DNA of 64,000 nucleotides from an uncultured Nodularia sp. (GCA_903911355.1 CAIWDD010000021.1:1-64000); one strand, 5' to 3'; positions 18,370 through 28,423 are shown, counted from the stretch's first letter. The notes: generated from the sequence alone by a model not told the origin. Program-made: numbers and translations.

Positions 18370-18399
18370 CCCTCTCCTTATTAAGGAATTAAGGAGGGC
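18370..18399. repeat. GC-flanked palindrome
   Basis: Imperfect palindrome CCCTCTCCTTA...AATTAAGGAGGG in the 400-bp gap before the next gene. It is related in sequence to the CCCTCC/GGAGGG hairpins at 13123 and 37465. The rest of the gap shows nothing else. Confidence 0.45.
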
Positions 18400-18645
18400 G
18401 AGAAAGAATCTTGTTGCTCGCTCCTCACATAACCTCAAACAATCAAGACATTAAGAATCGATGGATTAGCTATTAATTTATTAATTAATTGGATTTCATC
18501 CTACTGAAGATAGAGTAATTAAGTCATGCTGTTGATAGATATGAAAAATCAAAGCTGGGAATTTAATTTAAAGCATAAGCATGACTCAAAAAAATCAATA
18601 TACTTGAGAAAAACTTTGCTGACAAAGCAATGGAGAAAATTAACT

Positions 18646-19266
18646 ATGTCATACGTAAATCGTGTAGGCGATGAAGTTATTAATGAACCACAACTAGGAG
18701 CTAGAGTCGCTGAATATCATGACCGGGTGCGTTGGGGACCAATCATTGCCGGTGTATTGGTAGCCCTAGCTACTCAATTAATCTTGAGTTCCTTATTTGG
18801 TGCTATCGGCGCAGCTAGCATTGCTGGTTCGGGAGCCCCCAGGACTATAGCCCCTGATGTTGCTGCTAATGTGGGAGTCTGGTCAACCCTAGCTTTGTTG
18901 ATCTCCTTGTTCATTGGTGGTTGGGTGACAACTCGTACTTGTGGCCCCATGAATCGAAATACAGCCCTACTCAACGGCGCAATTCTCTGGGCTACTACTA
19001 TCGCCCTGAGTTCTTGGCTATTAGCAACCGGAGTATGGGGTACTTTTGGCGTGGTGGTGCCCAATATTGCAGTAGTACCAGCACCTGAACTAGGCACACC
19101 CCCACCGGAAACGGCTGTAACTGCTGAACAAGCCCGCCAAATTGCTGGGGCTACTTCTAGAGCTTTGTGGTGGTTTGTGTTGGGCTCCCTGTTAAGTTTA
19201 GCTGCGGCTCTTATGGGGGCTGTTGTGGGCGCTCGCAGTCCTAGAACTAACAATTATCGGACTTAA
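18646..19266 (+). CDS. Multi-pass membrane protein, unknown function
   Basis: 206-aa protein with four hydrophobic segments: WGPIIAGVLVALATQLILSS, VGVWSTLALLISLFIGGWV, ALLNGAILWATTIALSSWLL, and one near the C-terminus, LWWFVLGSLLSLAAALMGAV. The Pro-rich loop of about 40 residues before the last segment is probably extra-membrane. It resembles membrane proteins loosely annotated as PhnA-like or YrzE-like in cyanobacteria; no function is shown. ATG at 18646 follows GGAGA; the longer frame from 18526 adds a polar, Lys-rich leader and is not preferred. A terminator follows. Confidence 0.7.
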   Translation: MSYVNRVGDEVINEPQLGARVAEYHDRVRWGPIIAGVLVALATQLILSSLFGAIGAASIAGSGAPRTIAPDVAANVGVWSTLALLISLFIGGWVTTRTCGPMNRNTALLNGAILWATTIALSSWLLATGVWGTFGVVVPNIAVVPAPELGTPPPETAVTAEQARQIAGATSRALWWFVLGSLLSLAAALMGAVVGARSPRTNNYRT

Positions 19267-19300
19267 ATGTGGTACTTAAAATTACATAAAGTTCATCGCT

Positions 19301-19329
19301 AAAAGTACCTTTTTGAAGGTGCTTTTTAT
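19301..19329 (+). terminator. Rho-independent-like terminator
   Basis: AAAGTACCTT and AAGGTGCTTT pair (one G-T) and are followed by a T run (GCTTTTTATT), about 35 bp after the membrane-protein gene. Confidence 0.7.
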
Positions 19330-19344
19330 TGCGGTGTGGAATTT

Positions 19345-19605
19345 TTACCACTTCAAATATGAAGCTTCAATTCCCTGCTCTCGCTTAATTTTGGCATCCT
19401 TTTCAAACCAAGTAATCAGTTGCTGGGTGGTTAGGTCTTCTATAGCAACACCGTATTCTTGGGCTATATGCTGTAAAAGTTTGAGGGATGAAATTGTTAG
19501 TCTGGTGAGAAACTTTTCCGCAGAAGACAACAACGCGCTATCAACTTGTGCCGACTCTTCTAAGGTGAGAAATTGTGCTGAAGGTTGCTGTGGTAGTATA
19601 TCCAT
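19345..19605 (-). CDS. Small protein downstream of sufR
   Basis: 86-aa acidic, helical protein of unknown function (MDILPQQPSAQF...). It starts about 40 bp after the sufR stop on the same strand, so it may be co-transcribed with sufR and share its Fe-S control. It has no cysteines and no membrane segment. The upstream in-frame extension to 19689 overlaps sufR and is not preferred. Confidence 0.6.
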   Translation of the reverse strand: MDILPQQPSAQFLTLEESAQVDSALLSSAEKFLTRLTISSLKLLQHIAQEYGVAIEDLTTQQLITWFEKDAKIKREQGIEASYLKW

Positions 19606-19643
19606 ATATTTAGTTGTTGAATCTAAGTCAAAATTATTACTAC

Positions 19644-20327
19644 TTACCCATCTGTTTGTTCTGGTCGCCCTTGCACTAAATACCCGCAACGATGTTCACC
19701 ATTGATAATCCAATGGGTTCGCTCTACATGACAATCTGGTAACACCGCCGCAAACATTTCTAATTCATGACCGCAGATGCTAGGGAAAGACTCGGCAACA
19801 TTAGAAATGGCACAATTATGTTCCATGAAGATAAAGCTATCACCATGGGAGGATTCCACACAGTGATACTCAGCCATGAATCCTTCAGCTTTTCTGACAT
19901 TGACTAAATTAGCCACACGCTCTTGGAGTGAACCCTTACCGACGCGATCGCGGTATTCTTGGGCTTTCCTCTCCCACTGTTTCTGTAAAATCGAGCTAAC
20001 TTGTTCACGGCCTACAGTTTCCGCTAAAGTGTCCAGCAGTGACACCGCAAACTCGCCGTAGCGGTCGGCTTGGTGAGTGCTCAAACTTCTTTGCAGGCGA
20101 TCGCGTCCCCGAGGGCTTAATTTATAGATATGTTGCGGCCGCCCCATCCCTACTTGTACAGATGTATACAGAACTAGCTCCTCCGTCTCCAAATCCTTCA
20201 GGTGACGACGGATGGCTTGCTTGCTGACATCTAAAACTTCCGCCAACTCAAAAGCAGTTGCTTGTGAGCGTTTAAGCAGATACTCGAGAATATCTTGCTT
20301 TGTCGAGGTTTGGTGAGTAATCTCCAT
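19644..20327 (-). CDS. sufR: SufR, repressor of the suf operon
   Basis: DeoR-type helix-turn-helix repressor that holds an Fe-S cluster and shuts down sufBCDS when clusters are sufficient. The N-terminal winged helix has ATAFELAEVLDVSKQAIRRHLKDLE. The cluster-binding cysteines lie in the C-terminal half: CVESS, HNCAIS, SICGHE, LPDCHVE and HRCGYLV. ATG at 20327 is chosen (MEITHQTSTKQDILEYLL). The in-frame start at 20459 would run through both predicted SufR operators and is unlikely. It is divergent from sufB, as in other cyanobacteria. Confidence 0.93.
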   Translation of the reverse strand: MEITHQTSTKQDILEYLLKRSQATAFELAEVLDVSKQAIRRHLKDLETEELVLYTSVQVGMGRPQHIYKLSPRGRDRLQRSLSTHQADRYGEFAVSLLDTLAETVGREQVSSILQKQWERKAQEYRDRVGKGSLQERVANLVNVRKAEGFMAEYHCVESSHGDSFIFMEHNCAISNVAESFPSICGHELEMFAAVLPDCHVERTHWIINGEHRCGYLVQGRPEQTDG

Positions 20328-20383
20328 TTTCCCTACAAGACGCTGTGCGAACGTCCCCAAAAATTTTTTTAGAAAATTTGACT

Positions 20384-20405
20384 TTAACAACATTCTTGTT
20401 GTTAA
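20384..20405. promoter_or_regulatory. SufR operator 1
   Basis: Perfect inverted repeat TTAACAAC-N6-GTTGTTAA. It contains CAAC-N6-GTTG, the SufR binding motif known from Synechocystis. It lies 57 bp before the sufR start. Confidence 0.8.
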
Positions 20406-20429
20406 TTTAGCGTAAAATGAAAATAAATT

Positions 20430-20449
20430 AAACAACCCGCAAGTTGTTT
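20430..20449. promoter_or_regulatory. SufR operator 2
   Basis: Perfect inverted repeat AAACAAC-N6-GTTGTTT, again with CAAC-N6-GTTG. Its CAAC starts 45 bp from that of operator 1, and it is about 150 bp before sufB. Two sites in the sufR-sufB spacer match the known arrangement. Confidence 0.78.
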
Positions 20450-20598
20450 TACTCCCCAATTACTATTCTAACAGATGTGTAACCACTCGGTCACACCAGC
20501 GGAGAATAGGCGGACACCATAGCCCCTCTGCCATCCTTAAAGAGATATCAGTAAACAGATTCCACAATTGCAGTTCTGAACACAAGAGATTTATACCG

Positions 20599-22038
20599 AT
20601 GAGTGCCACTGTCAAAACCTTAGTCAACCAACCCTACAAGTACGGCTTTATCACCGATATTGAAGCCGACACTATCCCCCGGGGACTAAACGAGGACGTT
20701 GTTCGCTTGATCTCCGCCAAGAAGAACGAACCCCAGTTCATGTTAGATTTTCGGCTCAGATGTTATCGCCAGTGGCAAAAAATGACGGAACCAACTTGGC
20801 CTAGCGTCAAGTACCCGCCCATCGACTATCAGAATATTATCTACTACTCCGCCCCCAAAAAAGCCAAAGCCAAGCTCAACAGCTTGGATGAAGTAGACCC
20901 CACCCTACTAGAAACCTTTGAAAAATTGGGTATTTCCCTATCGGAACAAAAGCGCCTCGCCAATGTCGCGGTTGATGCGATTTTTGATAGCGTTTCCGTG
21001 GCTACGACCTTTAAGGAAAAACTAGCCGAAGATGGGGTTATCTTCTGCTCAATTTCGGAAGCTCTACAAGAACACCCCGAACTTGTGCGGAAGTACTTGG
21101 GTAGCGTTGTTCCCGCGGCGGATAATTACTTTGCAGCTTTGAATGGTGCAGTATTTAGTGATGGTTCTTTTGTCTATATTCCTAAAGGCGTAAAATGCCC
21201 CATGGAATTGTCTACATACTTCCGCATCAACTCTGGTGATACAGGACAATTTGAACGGACTTTGATTGTAGCCGAAGAAGGTAGCTATGTTTCCTACCTA
21301 GAAGGTTGTACCGCACCTATGTATGACAGCAACCAACTACACGCCGCTGTAGTGGAACTCGTCGCCCTGGACAACGCCGAAATTAAATACTCCACTGTCC
21401 AAAACTGGTACGCCGGCGACGAAAATGGTAAAGGTGGAATCTATAATTTCGTTACAAAACGCGGTTTGTGTCAAGGTGTTAACTCTAAAATTTCCTGGAC
21501 TCAAGTAGAAACAGGTTCGGCTATTACTTGGAAGTACCCTAGCTGTGTGTTAGTGGGTGATAACTCCGTGGGTGAGTTTTACTCGGTAGCGCTGACCAAT
21601 AATATGCAGCAAGCTGACACCGGAACAAAAATGATTCATGTGGGTAAAAATACTCGCAGCACGATTATTTCTAAGGGAATTTCAGCAGGTAATTCTAGTA
21701 ACAGTTATCGCGGTTTAGTGAAAGTCAATCCCACAGCTCAAGGCGCGAGAAATTATTCTCAGTGCGATTCTATGCTGATTGGCGATAATGCCCATGCCAA
21801 TACTTTCCCTTATATCCAAGTACAAAATAATACTGGAAAAGTAGAGCATGAAGCCTCTACTTCTAAGATTGGCGAAGACCAACTGTTTTACTTCGCTCAG
21901 AGAGGTATTTCCCCAGAGGATGCTATTTTTATGATGATTAGCGGCTTCTGTAAGGATGTGTTTAATCAGCTACCTATGGAATTTGCTGTGGAAGCGGACA
22001 AGCTTCTGAGTCTCAAGTTAGAAGGTAGTGTTGGATAA
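20599..22038 (+). CDS. sufB: SufB, Fe-S cluster scaffold subunit
   Basis: Core of the SufBC2D scaffold that assembles Fe-S clusters for photosystem I, ferredoxin and other proteins. The 479-aa length and sequence are typical: [37 protein letters not shown], then the beta-helix core with [17 protein letters not shown] and the C-terminal YFAQRGIS and [13 protein letters not shown]. No intein is present, although sufB is a common intein site. First gene of sufBCDS. Confidence 0.97.
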   Translation: MSATVKTLVNQPYKYGFITDIEADTIPRGLNEDVVRLISAKKNEPQFMLDFRLRCYRQWQKMTEPTWPSVKYPPIDYQNIIYYSAPKKAKAKLNSLDEVDPTLLETFEKLGISLSEQKRLANVAVDAIFDSVSVATTFKEKLAEDGVIFCSISEALQEHPELVRKYLGSVVPAADNYFAALNGAVFSDGSFVYIPKGVKCPMELSTYFRINSGDTGQFERTLIVAEEGSYVSYLEGCTAPMYDSNQLHAAVVELVALDNAEIKYSTVQNWYAGDENGKGGIYNFVTKRGLCQGVNSKISWTQVETGSAITWKYPSCVLVGDNSVGEFYSVALTNNMQQADTGTKMIHVGKNTRSTIISKGISAGNSSNSYRGLVKVNPTAQGARNYSQCDSMLIGDNAHANTFPYIQVQNNTGKVEHEASTSKIGEDQLFYFAQRGISPEDAIFMMISGFCKDVFNQLPMEFAVEADKLLSLKLEGSVG

Positions 22039-22135
22039 TTGTCAACCTAGGGCTAGGCTTTTTATTTATTCCTAGTCTTGATTAAGGAACCACACAGACG
22101 CACAGAGCGCAAAGTAAGACAAGAGAAGAGAGAAC

Positions 22136-22918
22136 ATGATTATTGAAAATAGTGAAGTAGTTCTGTCAGTTAAAGATTTGACGGCTAATGTTGATGGAAC
22201 TCCAATTCTGAAGGGTTTAAATCTTGAGGTGCGCTCTGGAGAAATTCATGCGATTATGGGACCCAATGGTTCTGGTAAAAGCACTTTTTCTAAGGTGTTG
22301 GCCGGACACCCAGCTTATGAGGTGACTGGTGGTGAGGTGATTTTCCAGGGTGAGAACTTGCTGGAAATGGAACCAGAGCAACGCGCTAGAGCAGGTGTAT
22401 TTTTGGCCTTTCAATATCCTTTGGAAATTCCAGGTGTAAGTAATTTGGATTTCTTACGGGTAGCTTACAATTCTCGCCGCAAGGCTCAAGGTTTGGAAGA
22501 ATTGGACGCTTTTGATTTTGATGATTTGATTTCAGAAAAGTTGGATGTAGTGAAAATGAATCCGGCTTTTTTGAATCGCAGTCTCAATGAAGGCTTTTCT
22601 GGTGGCGAGAAGAAGCGCAATGAAATTCTGCAAATGGCCCTGCTGGAACCAAAGTTGAGTATTCTGGATGAGACTGATTCGGGTTTGGATATTGATGCTC
22701 TCAAAATTGTGGCTAATGGCGTGAATCAGTTAACTAGTCCAGAAAATGCCACCATTATGATTACTCACTATCAACGCTTACTTAATTATATTGTGCCGGA
22801 TTTTGTCCATGTTATGGCTCGGGGTCGCATCCTCACCAGTGGTGGTAAGGATTTGGCTCTAGAATTGGAAACTCGCGGTTATGACTGGGTGTTAGAAGCT
22901 GCTGAGGTGGGTGTGTAA
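22136..22918 (+). CDS. sufC: SufC, ATPase of the SufBCD complex
   Basis: ABC-type ATPase that powers conformational change in SufB-SufD during cluster assembly. Walker [11 protein letters not shown]-loop [13 protein letters not shown], a SufC-type signature FSGGEKKR, Walker [13 protein letters not shown] and H-loop ITHYQRLL are all present. The length of 260 aa is typical. It starts 97 bp after sufB, and its stop overlaps the sufD start (TAATG). Confidence 0.97.
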   Translation: MIIENSEVVLSVKDLTANVDGTPILKGLNLEVRSGEIHAIMGPNGSGKSTFSKVLAGHPAYEVTGGEVIFQGENLLEMEPEQRARAGVFLAFQYPLEIPGVSNLDFLRVAYNSRRKAQGLEELDAFDFDDLISEKLDVVKMNPAFLNRSLNEGFSGGEKKRNEILQMALLEPKLSILDETDSGLDIDALKIVANGVNQLTSPENATIMITHYQRLLNYIVPDFVHVMARGRILTSGGKDLALELETRGYDWVLEAAEVGV

Positions 22919-24270
22919 TGACTATTCAAGTTGAGTCTATTCCCGTTTCTAACTCTCATGGTCTGCGGGATAGGGATGATTTTCTGACTGGATTATTAAA
23001 TCAAGTAATTTCTACCCCAACCCTGGAGTGGTTAGAGGAGTTACGCGCAAGTGCTGCTCATGGGGTACGTCATGCTACTATCCCCACCACCCGCAATGAG
23101 GAATGGCGTTTTACTGATTTGTCAGCTTTACGCCAAGTACAGTTTCATGTAGATACACAATTAAAATCAGCTGATATCTCGGCTTTAACTTTACCAGAAG
23201 CTGTTAACAGTCGTTTGGTATTTGTCAATGGTGTTTATGCGCCCCATTTATCCGCAGTCGCAGATTTACCATCTGGGGTTGTGGTCGGTAATTTGGCGGG
23301 TTTGTCCCAGTCTCAGCAGGAGGGTGTTAAAGCCTATTTAGCACAAGCTGAGGGTTCACAAGAGGTGTTTACGGCTCTTAATACTGCTGGAATTTCTGAT
23401 GCGGCGGTGTTGTGGGTGGGGAAAAATGTCACCGTTGACACGCCTATTCATCTGTTGTTTCTCAATACTGCTGATGAGCAACCGAGCATTTACCAGCCTC
23501 GTTGTTTGGTAGTGGCGGAGTCTGGTAGTAGTGTAACTTTGGTGGAAGATTTTACTTTTGCTGGGTTGGGGGAGACGGAAAACACTAAGAACAAGCCGGT
23601 TTACCTGACTAATGCGGTAACGGAAATTTGGCTGGGTAACAATGCTCAGGTGAATCATACTCGGTTAGCGCGCGAAGGTGTAGAAGCTTTTCATATTGGG
23701 AAGACGACTGTCACTCAGTCTCGTGATAGTCGATATACTTGTCATGCTTTGACTTTTGGGGGTCGGTTATCTCGCCACAATTTGGAAGTCTTCCAAACTG
23801 GTGAGCAAACTGAAACTACTCTCAATGGTTTGACGATGATTTCTCACAAGCAGTTGGCTGATACTCACAGTCTCATCGCACTTAATCATCCCCATGGCAC
23901 AAGCAGACAATTACATAAGTGTATTGTAGGCGATCGCGCTCATGCGGTGTTCAACGGTAAAGTTTTTGTCCCCAAACCAGCCCAGTTGACAGATGCAGGA
24001 CAATTAAATCGCAATTTACTGTTATCACCAAAGGCGAGAGTGGATACTAAACCCCAATTGGAAATTACCGCCGATAACGTTAAATGCGCTCATGGTGCTA
24101 CGGTTAGTCAATTGGAAGACGATGACATCTTTTATCTGCAAAGTCGCGGAATCAATGAGATCGATGGGCGTAAGTTGTTGATTAACGCTTTTGCTGCGGA
24201 AATTATCAACCAAATACCCGTCAAGTCTCTGCAAAATATCCTATTAAACGCGGTAAATGGTCATGAATGA
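22918..24270 (+). CDS. sufD: SufD, Fe-S scaffold subunit
   Basis: Partner of SufB in the SufBC2D complex; needed for iron entry. It has a 450-aa beta-helix protein layout with the C-terminal SufB/D family block (HGATVSQLEDDDIFYLQSRG, then AFAAEIINQIP). The DNA overlaps sufC by one base, which indicates translational coupling. Confidence 0.95.
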   Translation: MTIQVESIPVSNSHGLRDRDDFLTGLLNQVISTPTLEWLEELRASAAHGVRHATIPTTRNEEWRFTDLSALRQVQFHVDTQLKSADISALTLPEAVNSRLVFVNGVYAPHLSAVADLPSGVVVGNLAGLSQSQQEGVKAYLAQAEGSQEVFTALNTAGISDAAVLWVGKNVTVDTPIHLLFLNTADEQPSIYQPRCLVVAESGSSVTLVEDFTFAGLGETENTKNKPVYLTNAVTEIWLGNNAQVNHTRLAREGVEAFHIGKTTVTQSRDSRYTCHALTFGGRLSRHNLEVFQTGEQTETTLNGLTMISHKQLADTHSLIALNHPHGTSRQLHKCIVGDRAHAVFNGKVFVPKPAQLTDAGQLNRNLLLSPKARVDTKPQLEITADNVKCAHGATVSQLEDDDIFYLQSRGINEIDGRKLLINAFAAEIINQIPVKSLQNILLNAVNGHE

Positions 24271-24300
24271 CTATTTATCATCACTAATGACTAATTACCC

Positions 24301-25563
24301 ATGACTTTCACCCCTACCAAAACCCTAGCTGAAAAAGTTCGCCCTGACTTCCCCCTACTACATCAGGAAGTTAACGGTAAACCTTTGGTTTATCTGGATA
24401 ATGCTGCTACCTCTCAAAAACCCGTGTTCGTGTTAAATATCCTACGGGATTATTACGAACAGTATAACGCTAATGTGCATCGCGGCGCTCATACCCTTAG
24501 TGCTAAGGCTACTGATGCTTATGAAGGAGCACGAGATAAAGTCGCTAAATTTATTCATGCTGCGTCACGTCAGGAAATCATCTACACCCGCAACGCCAGT
24601 GAAGCCATTAATTTGGTAGCTTACAGCTGGGGTATGAACAATTTGCAACCAGGAGATGAGATTATTCTGTCGGTGATGGAACACCACAGTAATATTGTTC
24701 CTTGGCAATTGGTAGCACAAAAAACGGGTGCAGTGTTAAAGTTTGTCGAATTGACACCCGCAGGTAGTTTTGATTTAGAACAGTTTAAACAGCTGATTTC
24801 CCAGAAAACAAAACTGGTAGCAGTAAGTCATGTTTCTAATACTTTGGGTTGCATTAACCCAGTAGCAGAAATTGCCACCATCGCTCACAGCTACGGTGCT
24901 AAATTCTTGGTTGATGCTTGCCAAAGTTTACCTCATATGCCCGTGGATGTGCAGGCAATCAACTGTGATTGGTTGGTAGCATCTGGTCACAAAATGTGCG
25001 CACCCACTGGTATTGGGTTTTTGTATGGTAAGTTGGCAGTGTTAGAATCTATGCCACCATTTTTCGGTGGAGGTGAGATGATTGCTGATGTATATTTAGA
25101 CCATTCTACCTATGCAGAATTACCCCATAAATTTGAGGCCGGTACCCCCGCTATTGCTGAGGCCATCGCCCTAGGGGCGGCGGTAGATTATCTTAGTAAT
25201 ATTGGCATGGATAGAATCCACGCCTATGAAGCTGAACTCACCGCTTATCTATTCCAAAAATTAGCCCAAATACCCCAAATTCAAGTTTATGGGCCTAAAC
25301 CTAACGCCCAAGGAGAAGGTAGAGCTGCTTTAGCTGCATTCACAGTCGCAAATGTCCACCCTAACGACTTATCTACATTATTAGATCAAGAAGGGGTAGC
25401 GATTCGTTCTGGACACCATTGCACTCAACCCTTACACCGTTACTTAGGTTTACCAGGAACCGCACGGGTAAGTTTGTCTTTCTATAACACCCGCGAAGAA
25501 ATTGATATTTTTATCAAGGCTTTGCAGGAAACCCTTGACTTTTTTGCCGGTTTCCAGGCTTAA
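24301..25563 (+). CDS. sufS: SufS, cysteine desulfurase (type II)
   Basis: PLP enzyme that supplies sulfur to the Suf scaffold. The PLP lysine lies in [19 protein letters not shown], and the catalytic cysteine in the C-terminal segment [14 protein letters not shown], as in SufS-type enzymes. The N-terminal [12 protein letters not shown] is typical. Last gene of the sufBCDS operon, 30 bp after sufD, followed by a hairpin. There is no SufE gene in this window. Confidence 0.95.
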   Translation: MTFTPTKTLAEKVRPDFPLLHQEVNGKPLVYLDNAATSQKPVFVLNILRDYYEQYNANVHRGAHTLSAKATDAYEGARDKVAKFIHAASRQEIIYTRNASEAINLVAYSWGMNNLQPGDEIILSVMEHHSNIVPWQLVAQKTGAVLKFVELTPAGSFDLEQFKQLISQKTKLVAVSHVSNTLGCINPVAEIATIAHSYGAKFLVDACQSLPHMPVDVQAINCDWLVASGHKMCAPTGIGFLYGKLAVLESMPPFFGGGEMIADVYLDHSTYAELPHKFEAGTPAIAEAIALGAAVDYLSNIGMDRIHAYEAELTAYLFQKLAQIPQIQVYGPKPNAQGEGRAALAAFTVANVHPNDLSTLLDQEGVAIRSGHHCTQPLHRYLGLPGTARVSLSFYNTREEIDIFIKALQETLDFFAGFQA

Positions 25564-25567
25564 ATGT

Positions 25568-25588
25568 AAGGTGGGTCATTCCCACCTT
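25568..25588. terminator. Hairpin after sufS
   Basis: AAGGTGGG and CCCACCTT form a perfect 8-bp stem with loop TCATT between convergent genes, five bases after the sufS stop. Confidence 0.65.
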
Positions 25589-25608
25589 TGTGAGCTAACA
25601 GAAAACCG

Positions 25609-25959
25609 TTAAAAGAGGTTTTCCGTAGTTGCTAATTCTCGTTGTTCATAATGACGACAACCCCCACAAGGACCAATGGGGTTAACAGCACAGCGCATAT
25701 ACCCAGAGCGAGCATTAAATTTACAACTAATATCACCGATGAGATAACCCACACCTTCCAAATAATAGCGATCGCCTAGCAGGGGTGACCTAGCGCCATC
25801 GCCCTCAAAGGGTGTGCTCCTCTCCGGGATGGGTGTTTGTGAGTGAGTAGCTACTTGTCTGGTCCGTCGGCGTGGGTGAGAATGGGTTCTACGAATTACC
25901 CACAGGGAAAACAGGGATGGTAATAAACCAACGGTCATCACTAATAGCGTCTTCAACAC
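25609..25959 (-). CDS. DUF6464 family membrane-anchored protein
   Basis: 116-aa protein with an N-terminal hydrophobic anchor (LLVMTVGLLPSLFSLWVI), a basic linker and a C-terminal domain typical of DUF6464 (YLEGVGYLIGDISCKFNARSG, then RCAVNPIGPCGGCRHYE). The four cysteines (CKF, RCAV, PCGGC) suggest a metal or cluster site; this is inference. The middle segment FEGDGARSPLLGDRYY is encoded by a GCGATGGCGC...GCGATCGC palindromic stretch that looks like an in-frame repeat insertion. Function unknown. Confidence 0.75.
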   Translation of the reverse strand: MLKTLLVMTVGLLPSLFSLWVIRRTHSHPRRRTRQVATHSQTPIPERSTPFEGDGARSPLLGDRYYLEGVGYLIGDISCKFNARSGYMRCAVNPIGPCGGCRHYEQRELATTENLF

Positions 25960-26042
25960 CTGATCTTGGCCTCTGTTATGCGCTAACTACCTTATCCGAT
26001 GTTAGCAACGGGGTGATTGCTTTGGTATTTAACTAGAATTGT

Positions 26043-26072
26043 ATAGCTTGATGGTTACGCTATGCAAGCTAT
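26043..26072. repeat. Small palindromic repeat
   Basis: ATAGCTTG and CAAGCTAT form a perfect 8-bp stem around a loop containing GTTACGCTATG. A related GGCTACGCCACGCAAGCTA copy lies near 26951-26969. Both belong to a class of short Nostoc-like repeats. Confidence 0.5.
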
Positions 26073-26124
26073 CGGTAAAATGCACAAAGTTAAGTACAAA
26101 TCACAGGGATGATGGGAGGTAAAA

Positions 26125-26850
26125 ATGGCATTGGCTGACTTAAGAATTGTGTTGGTGGAACCAGCAGGACCGTTGAATTTAGGGTCAATCGCCAGAGTAA
26201 TGAAAAATTTTGGTTTACATAACCTAGTCTTAGTCAATCCCCAATGCGAACCACAGTCACCGGAAGCCATGAAAATGGCAGTTCATGCCAAGGATATTTT
26301 AGAATCTGCGGTATTAGTACCCACATTATCAGCAGCATTGCACGGATGTGTCCGGGCGATCGCCACCACAGCGCGGGTACGTGATTGGGACACACCCTTA
26401 GAAAATCCCCGCAGCGCCCTACCCTGGTTATTAGAGTCACCACAAGAACCCGCCGCCCTGATTTTTGGTAGAGAAGACCGGGGTTTAAGTAATGAAGAAC
26501 TCAATTATGCTCAGAGGTTTGTTCGCATTCCCACCAGTGACAATTATTCATCCCTGAATTTAGCCTCAGCTGTGGGTATTTGCTGTTATGAACTCGGACA
26601 AACAGCACCACCGACAACGCCACCTCCCAGCCTGGAACTGGCATCTTTGGATCTATTAGAAAACTACTATCAGCAGTTAGAATCTCTACTACTAGATATT
26701 GGTTACTTGTATCCCCATACAGCCGCTAGTCGCATGGCTAAATTCCGCCAATTGTATAATCGCGCGCACCTACAAACCAAGGAGGTAGCCCTGCTCAGAG
26801 GGATTCTGCGACAAATAGAATGGGTGATTAAAACCAAGAACCATGAGTAA
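26125..26850 (+). CDS. trmJ: TrmJ-like SpoU-family RNA methyltransferase
   Basis: SPOUT-fold 2'-O-methyltransferase, probably acting on tRNA position 32 as TrmJ does. The three SpoU motifs are clear: LNLGSIARVMKNFG (motif 1), ALIFGREDRGLSNEEL (motif 2) and IPTSDNYSSLNLASAVGI (motif 3), which form the knotted SAM site. The helical C-terminal tail (about residues 175-241) matches TrmJ length. GGGAGGT stands 5 bases before the ATG. It could instead be a related TrmH-type enzyme. Confidence 0.85.
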   Translation: MALADLRIVLVEPAGPLNLGSIARVMKNFGLHNLVLVNPQCEPQSPEAMKMAVHAKDILESAVLVPTLSAALHGCVRAIATTARVRDWDTPLENPRSALPWLLESPQEPAALIFGREDRGLSNEELNYAQRFVRIPTSDNYSSLNLASAVGICCYELGQTAPPTTPPPSLELASLDLLENYYQQLESLLLDIGYLYPHTAASRMAKFRQLYNRAHLQTKEVALLRGILRQIEWVIKTKNHE

Positions 26851-27016
26851 AACTTATGATTGAACCTGAGAAAATCTACGAAATTATCCCCCTGAAATAT
26901 TTAAAATAGCTTACACTAAACATACAAAGGCTACTGGTGAGTTTTGGTATGGCTACGCCACGCAAGCTAGAGGGAGTTGGCACCGAAAACATTGGAGTGG
27001 GTCACAAGGAGTAACA

Positions 27017-28423
27017 GTGTCAGAGTCAAGTGACAAACTAAGAAACTTTTCCCGGGGTCAACCGACCCACCTTCGCCCGCGTCAGAGTAACGGCCAAAAG
27101 GTGGCAAAGAAAAAAGTAAAACTCATTAATCAGCAGCGTTCTCCCAAGAAACAAGTAGCCGTGACGGGGCAGAATTATAATATGATGTCTCGATCCAAAC
27201 CAGTGTTAGCCATGCCTACCGGGGTAAAACCCATCCCCCATATGAGGAGGGGTAAAGCACAATTAAAGACCGTCCCGATAGACAAGCAAGCCATACCGAA
27301 AATGGGCAGACGAGTATCGCGGAAAACCCGGTTAAAGCCCATGGCTAGAACCATGTTATATGCTTTGCGGTTGTTGATTGTGGGAGTGGGTGTCGGTGCG
27401 ATCATGGGTACGGTGTTGTCAGTGTTAGACCCTGCTACGCGTATGCCCAGTCATTCGGGGACACAATCTCCTCCTTTGGGGCAGAATCAGCCGCAAGTTA
27501 TACATAATACTTCTGGTTTATATTTAACCCAGGAAATTACCCCATTGAAAAATGCTATCGAAAATTTGGCAATTGCAAACCCCAATCTGAAACCCGGGGT
27601 GTTCTTGCTGGATTTAGAGACTGGTGGCTATGTGGATGTGAATGGATCGAGCAGTTTCTCCTCGGCTAGTACTATTAAAGTACCACTTCTCATCGCCTTT
27701 TTCCAAGATGTGGATGCTGGTAAAGTCCGCCTGGATGAAATGCTAACCATGGAAAAAGATATGATAGCCGGTGGTTCGGGAAATCTGCAATATGAAAAAG
27801 TGGGGACTCAGTATAGCGCCATGGAAATCGCTACTCGCATGAGTACAAGCAGCGATAACACCGCTACTAATATGCTGATTGCTCGATTAGGAGGTATGGA
27901 AGCCCTGAATCAGCGGTTTCAAATTTGGGGACTCTCCGCTACAGCTATTCGTAATCCTCTCCCGGATTTATCAGGAACCAATACCACTAGCCCCAGGGAT
28001 TTGGCGAATTTACTGGCTATGGTCAATCAGGGAAATTTAGTCAGTATGCGATCGCGCGACCTTATCCTTGATATTATGCGTCGTACAGAGCGAAATCATC
28101 TGCTACCTTCTGGTTTAAGCCCAGGGGCAAGAATACACCACAAAACAGGTGATATTGGCACCATGTTGGGTGATGTGGGTTTAATTGATATCCCCACAGG
28201 TAAACGCTACATTGCGGCTGTGATGGTACAACGCCCCCATAATGACCCGGAAGCGGAAAAACTAATTAGCTCTATTTCTAGCGCTGCTTACCAACAATTT
28301 AACCAGAATCCGGCATCCAATGCAGTAATGACTCCACCAGCACCTCAGAATATGGGGAACAATATCCCCCCAAATGCTCCTCAAAACCCGTTCTCGACTC
28401 CACAACCTTTCCCCTCTAGATAA
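27017..28423 (+). CDS. Class A beta-lactamase-like serine hydrolase, membrane anchored
   Basis: 468-aa penicillin-interacting type hydrolase. A basic cytoplasmic N-terminus (about 110 residues, rich in Lys/Arg) precedes one membrane helix (MLYALRLLIVGVGVGAIMGTVL). The periplasmic domain has SxxK as SASTIK, SDN as SSDNTATN and KTG as HHKTGDIG, the three active-site motifs of class A enzymes. A Pro-rich tail follows. Such cyanobacterial proteins may be beta-lactamases or cell-wall hydrolases; resistance is not shown. The start is GTG, with AAGGAG 7 bases upstream. Confidence 0.82.
   Translation: MSESSDKLRNFSRGQPTHLRPRQSNGQKVAKKKVKLINQQRSPKKQVAVTGQNYNMMSRSKPVLAMPTGVKPIPHMRRGKAQLKTVPIDKQAIPKMGRRVSRKTRLKPMARTMLYALRLLIVGVGVGAIMGTVLSVLDPATRMPSHSGTQSPPLGQNQPQVIHNTSGLYLTQEITPLKNAIENLAIANPNLKPGVFLLDLETGGYVDVNGSSSFSSASTIKVPLLIAFFQDVDAGKVRLDEMLTMEKDMIAGGSGNLQYEKVGTQYSAMEIATRMSTSSDNTATNMLIARLGGMEALNQRFQIWGLSATAIRNPLPDLSGTNTTSPRDLANLLAMVNQGNLVSMRSRDLILDIMRRTERNHLLPSGLSPGARIHHKTGDIGTMLGDVGLIDIPTGKRYIAAVMVQRPHNDPEAEKLISSISSAAYQQFNQNPASNAVMTPPAPQNMGNNIPPNAPQNPFSTPQPFPSR

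Noticed and set aside
18415-18435. GCTCCTCACAT, similar to the core of Yfr1 small RNA
   Set aside because: Yfr1 has ACTCCTCACAC in a loop between two hairpins; the exact core and the hairpins are not present here.
18774-19253. 159-codon frame antisense to the membrane-protein gene
   Set aside because: It mirrors the codon pattern of the sense gene, which has membrane segments and a ribosome-binding site.
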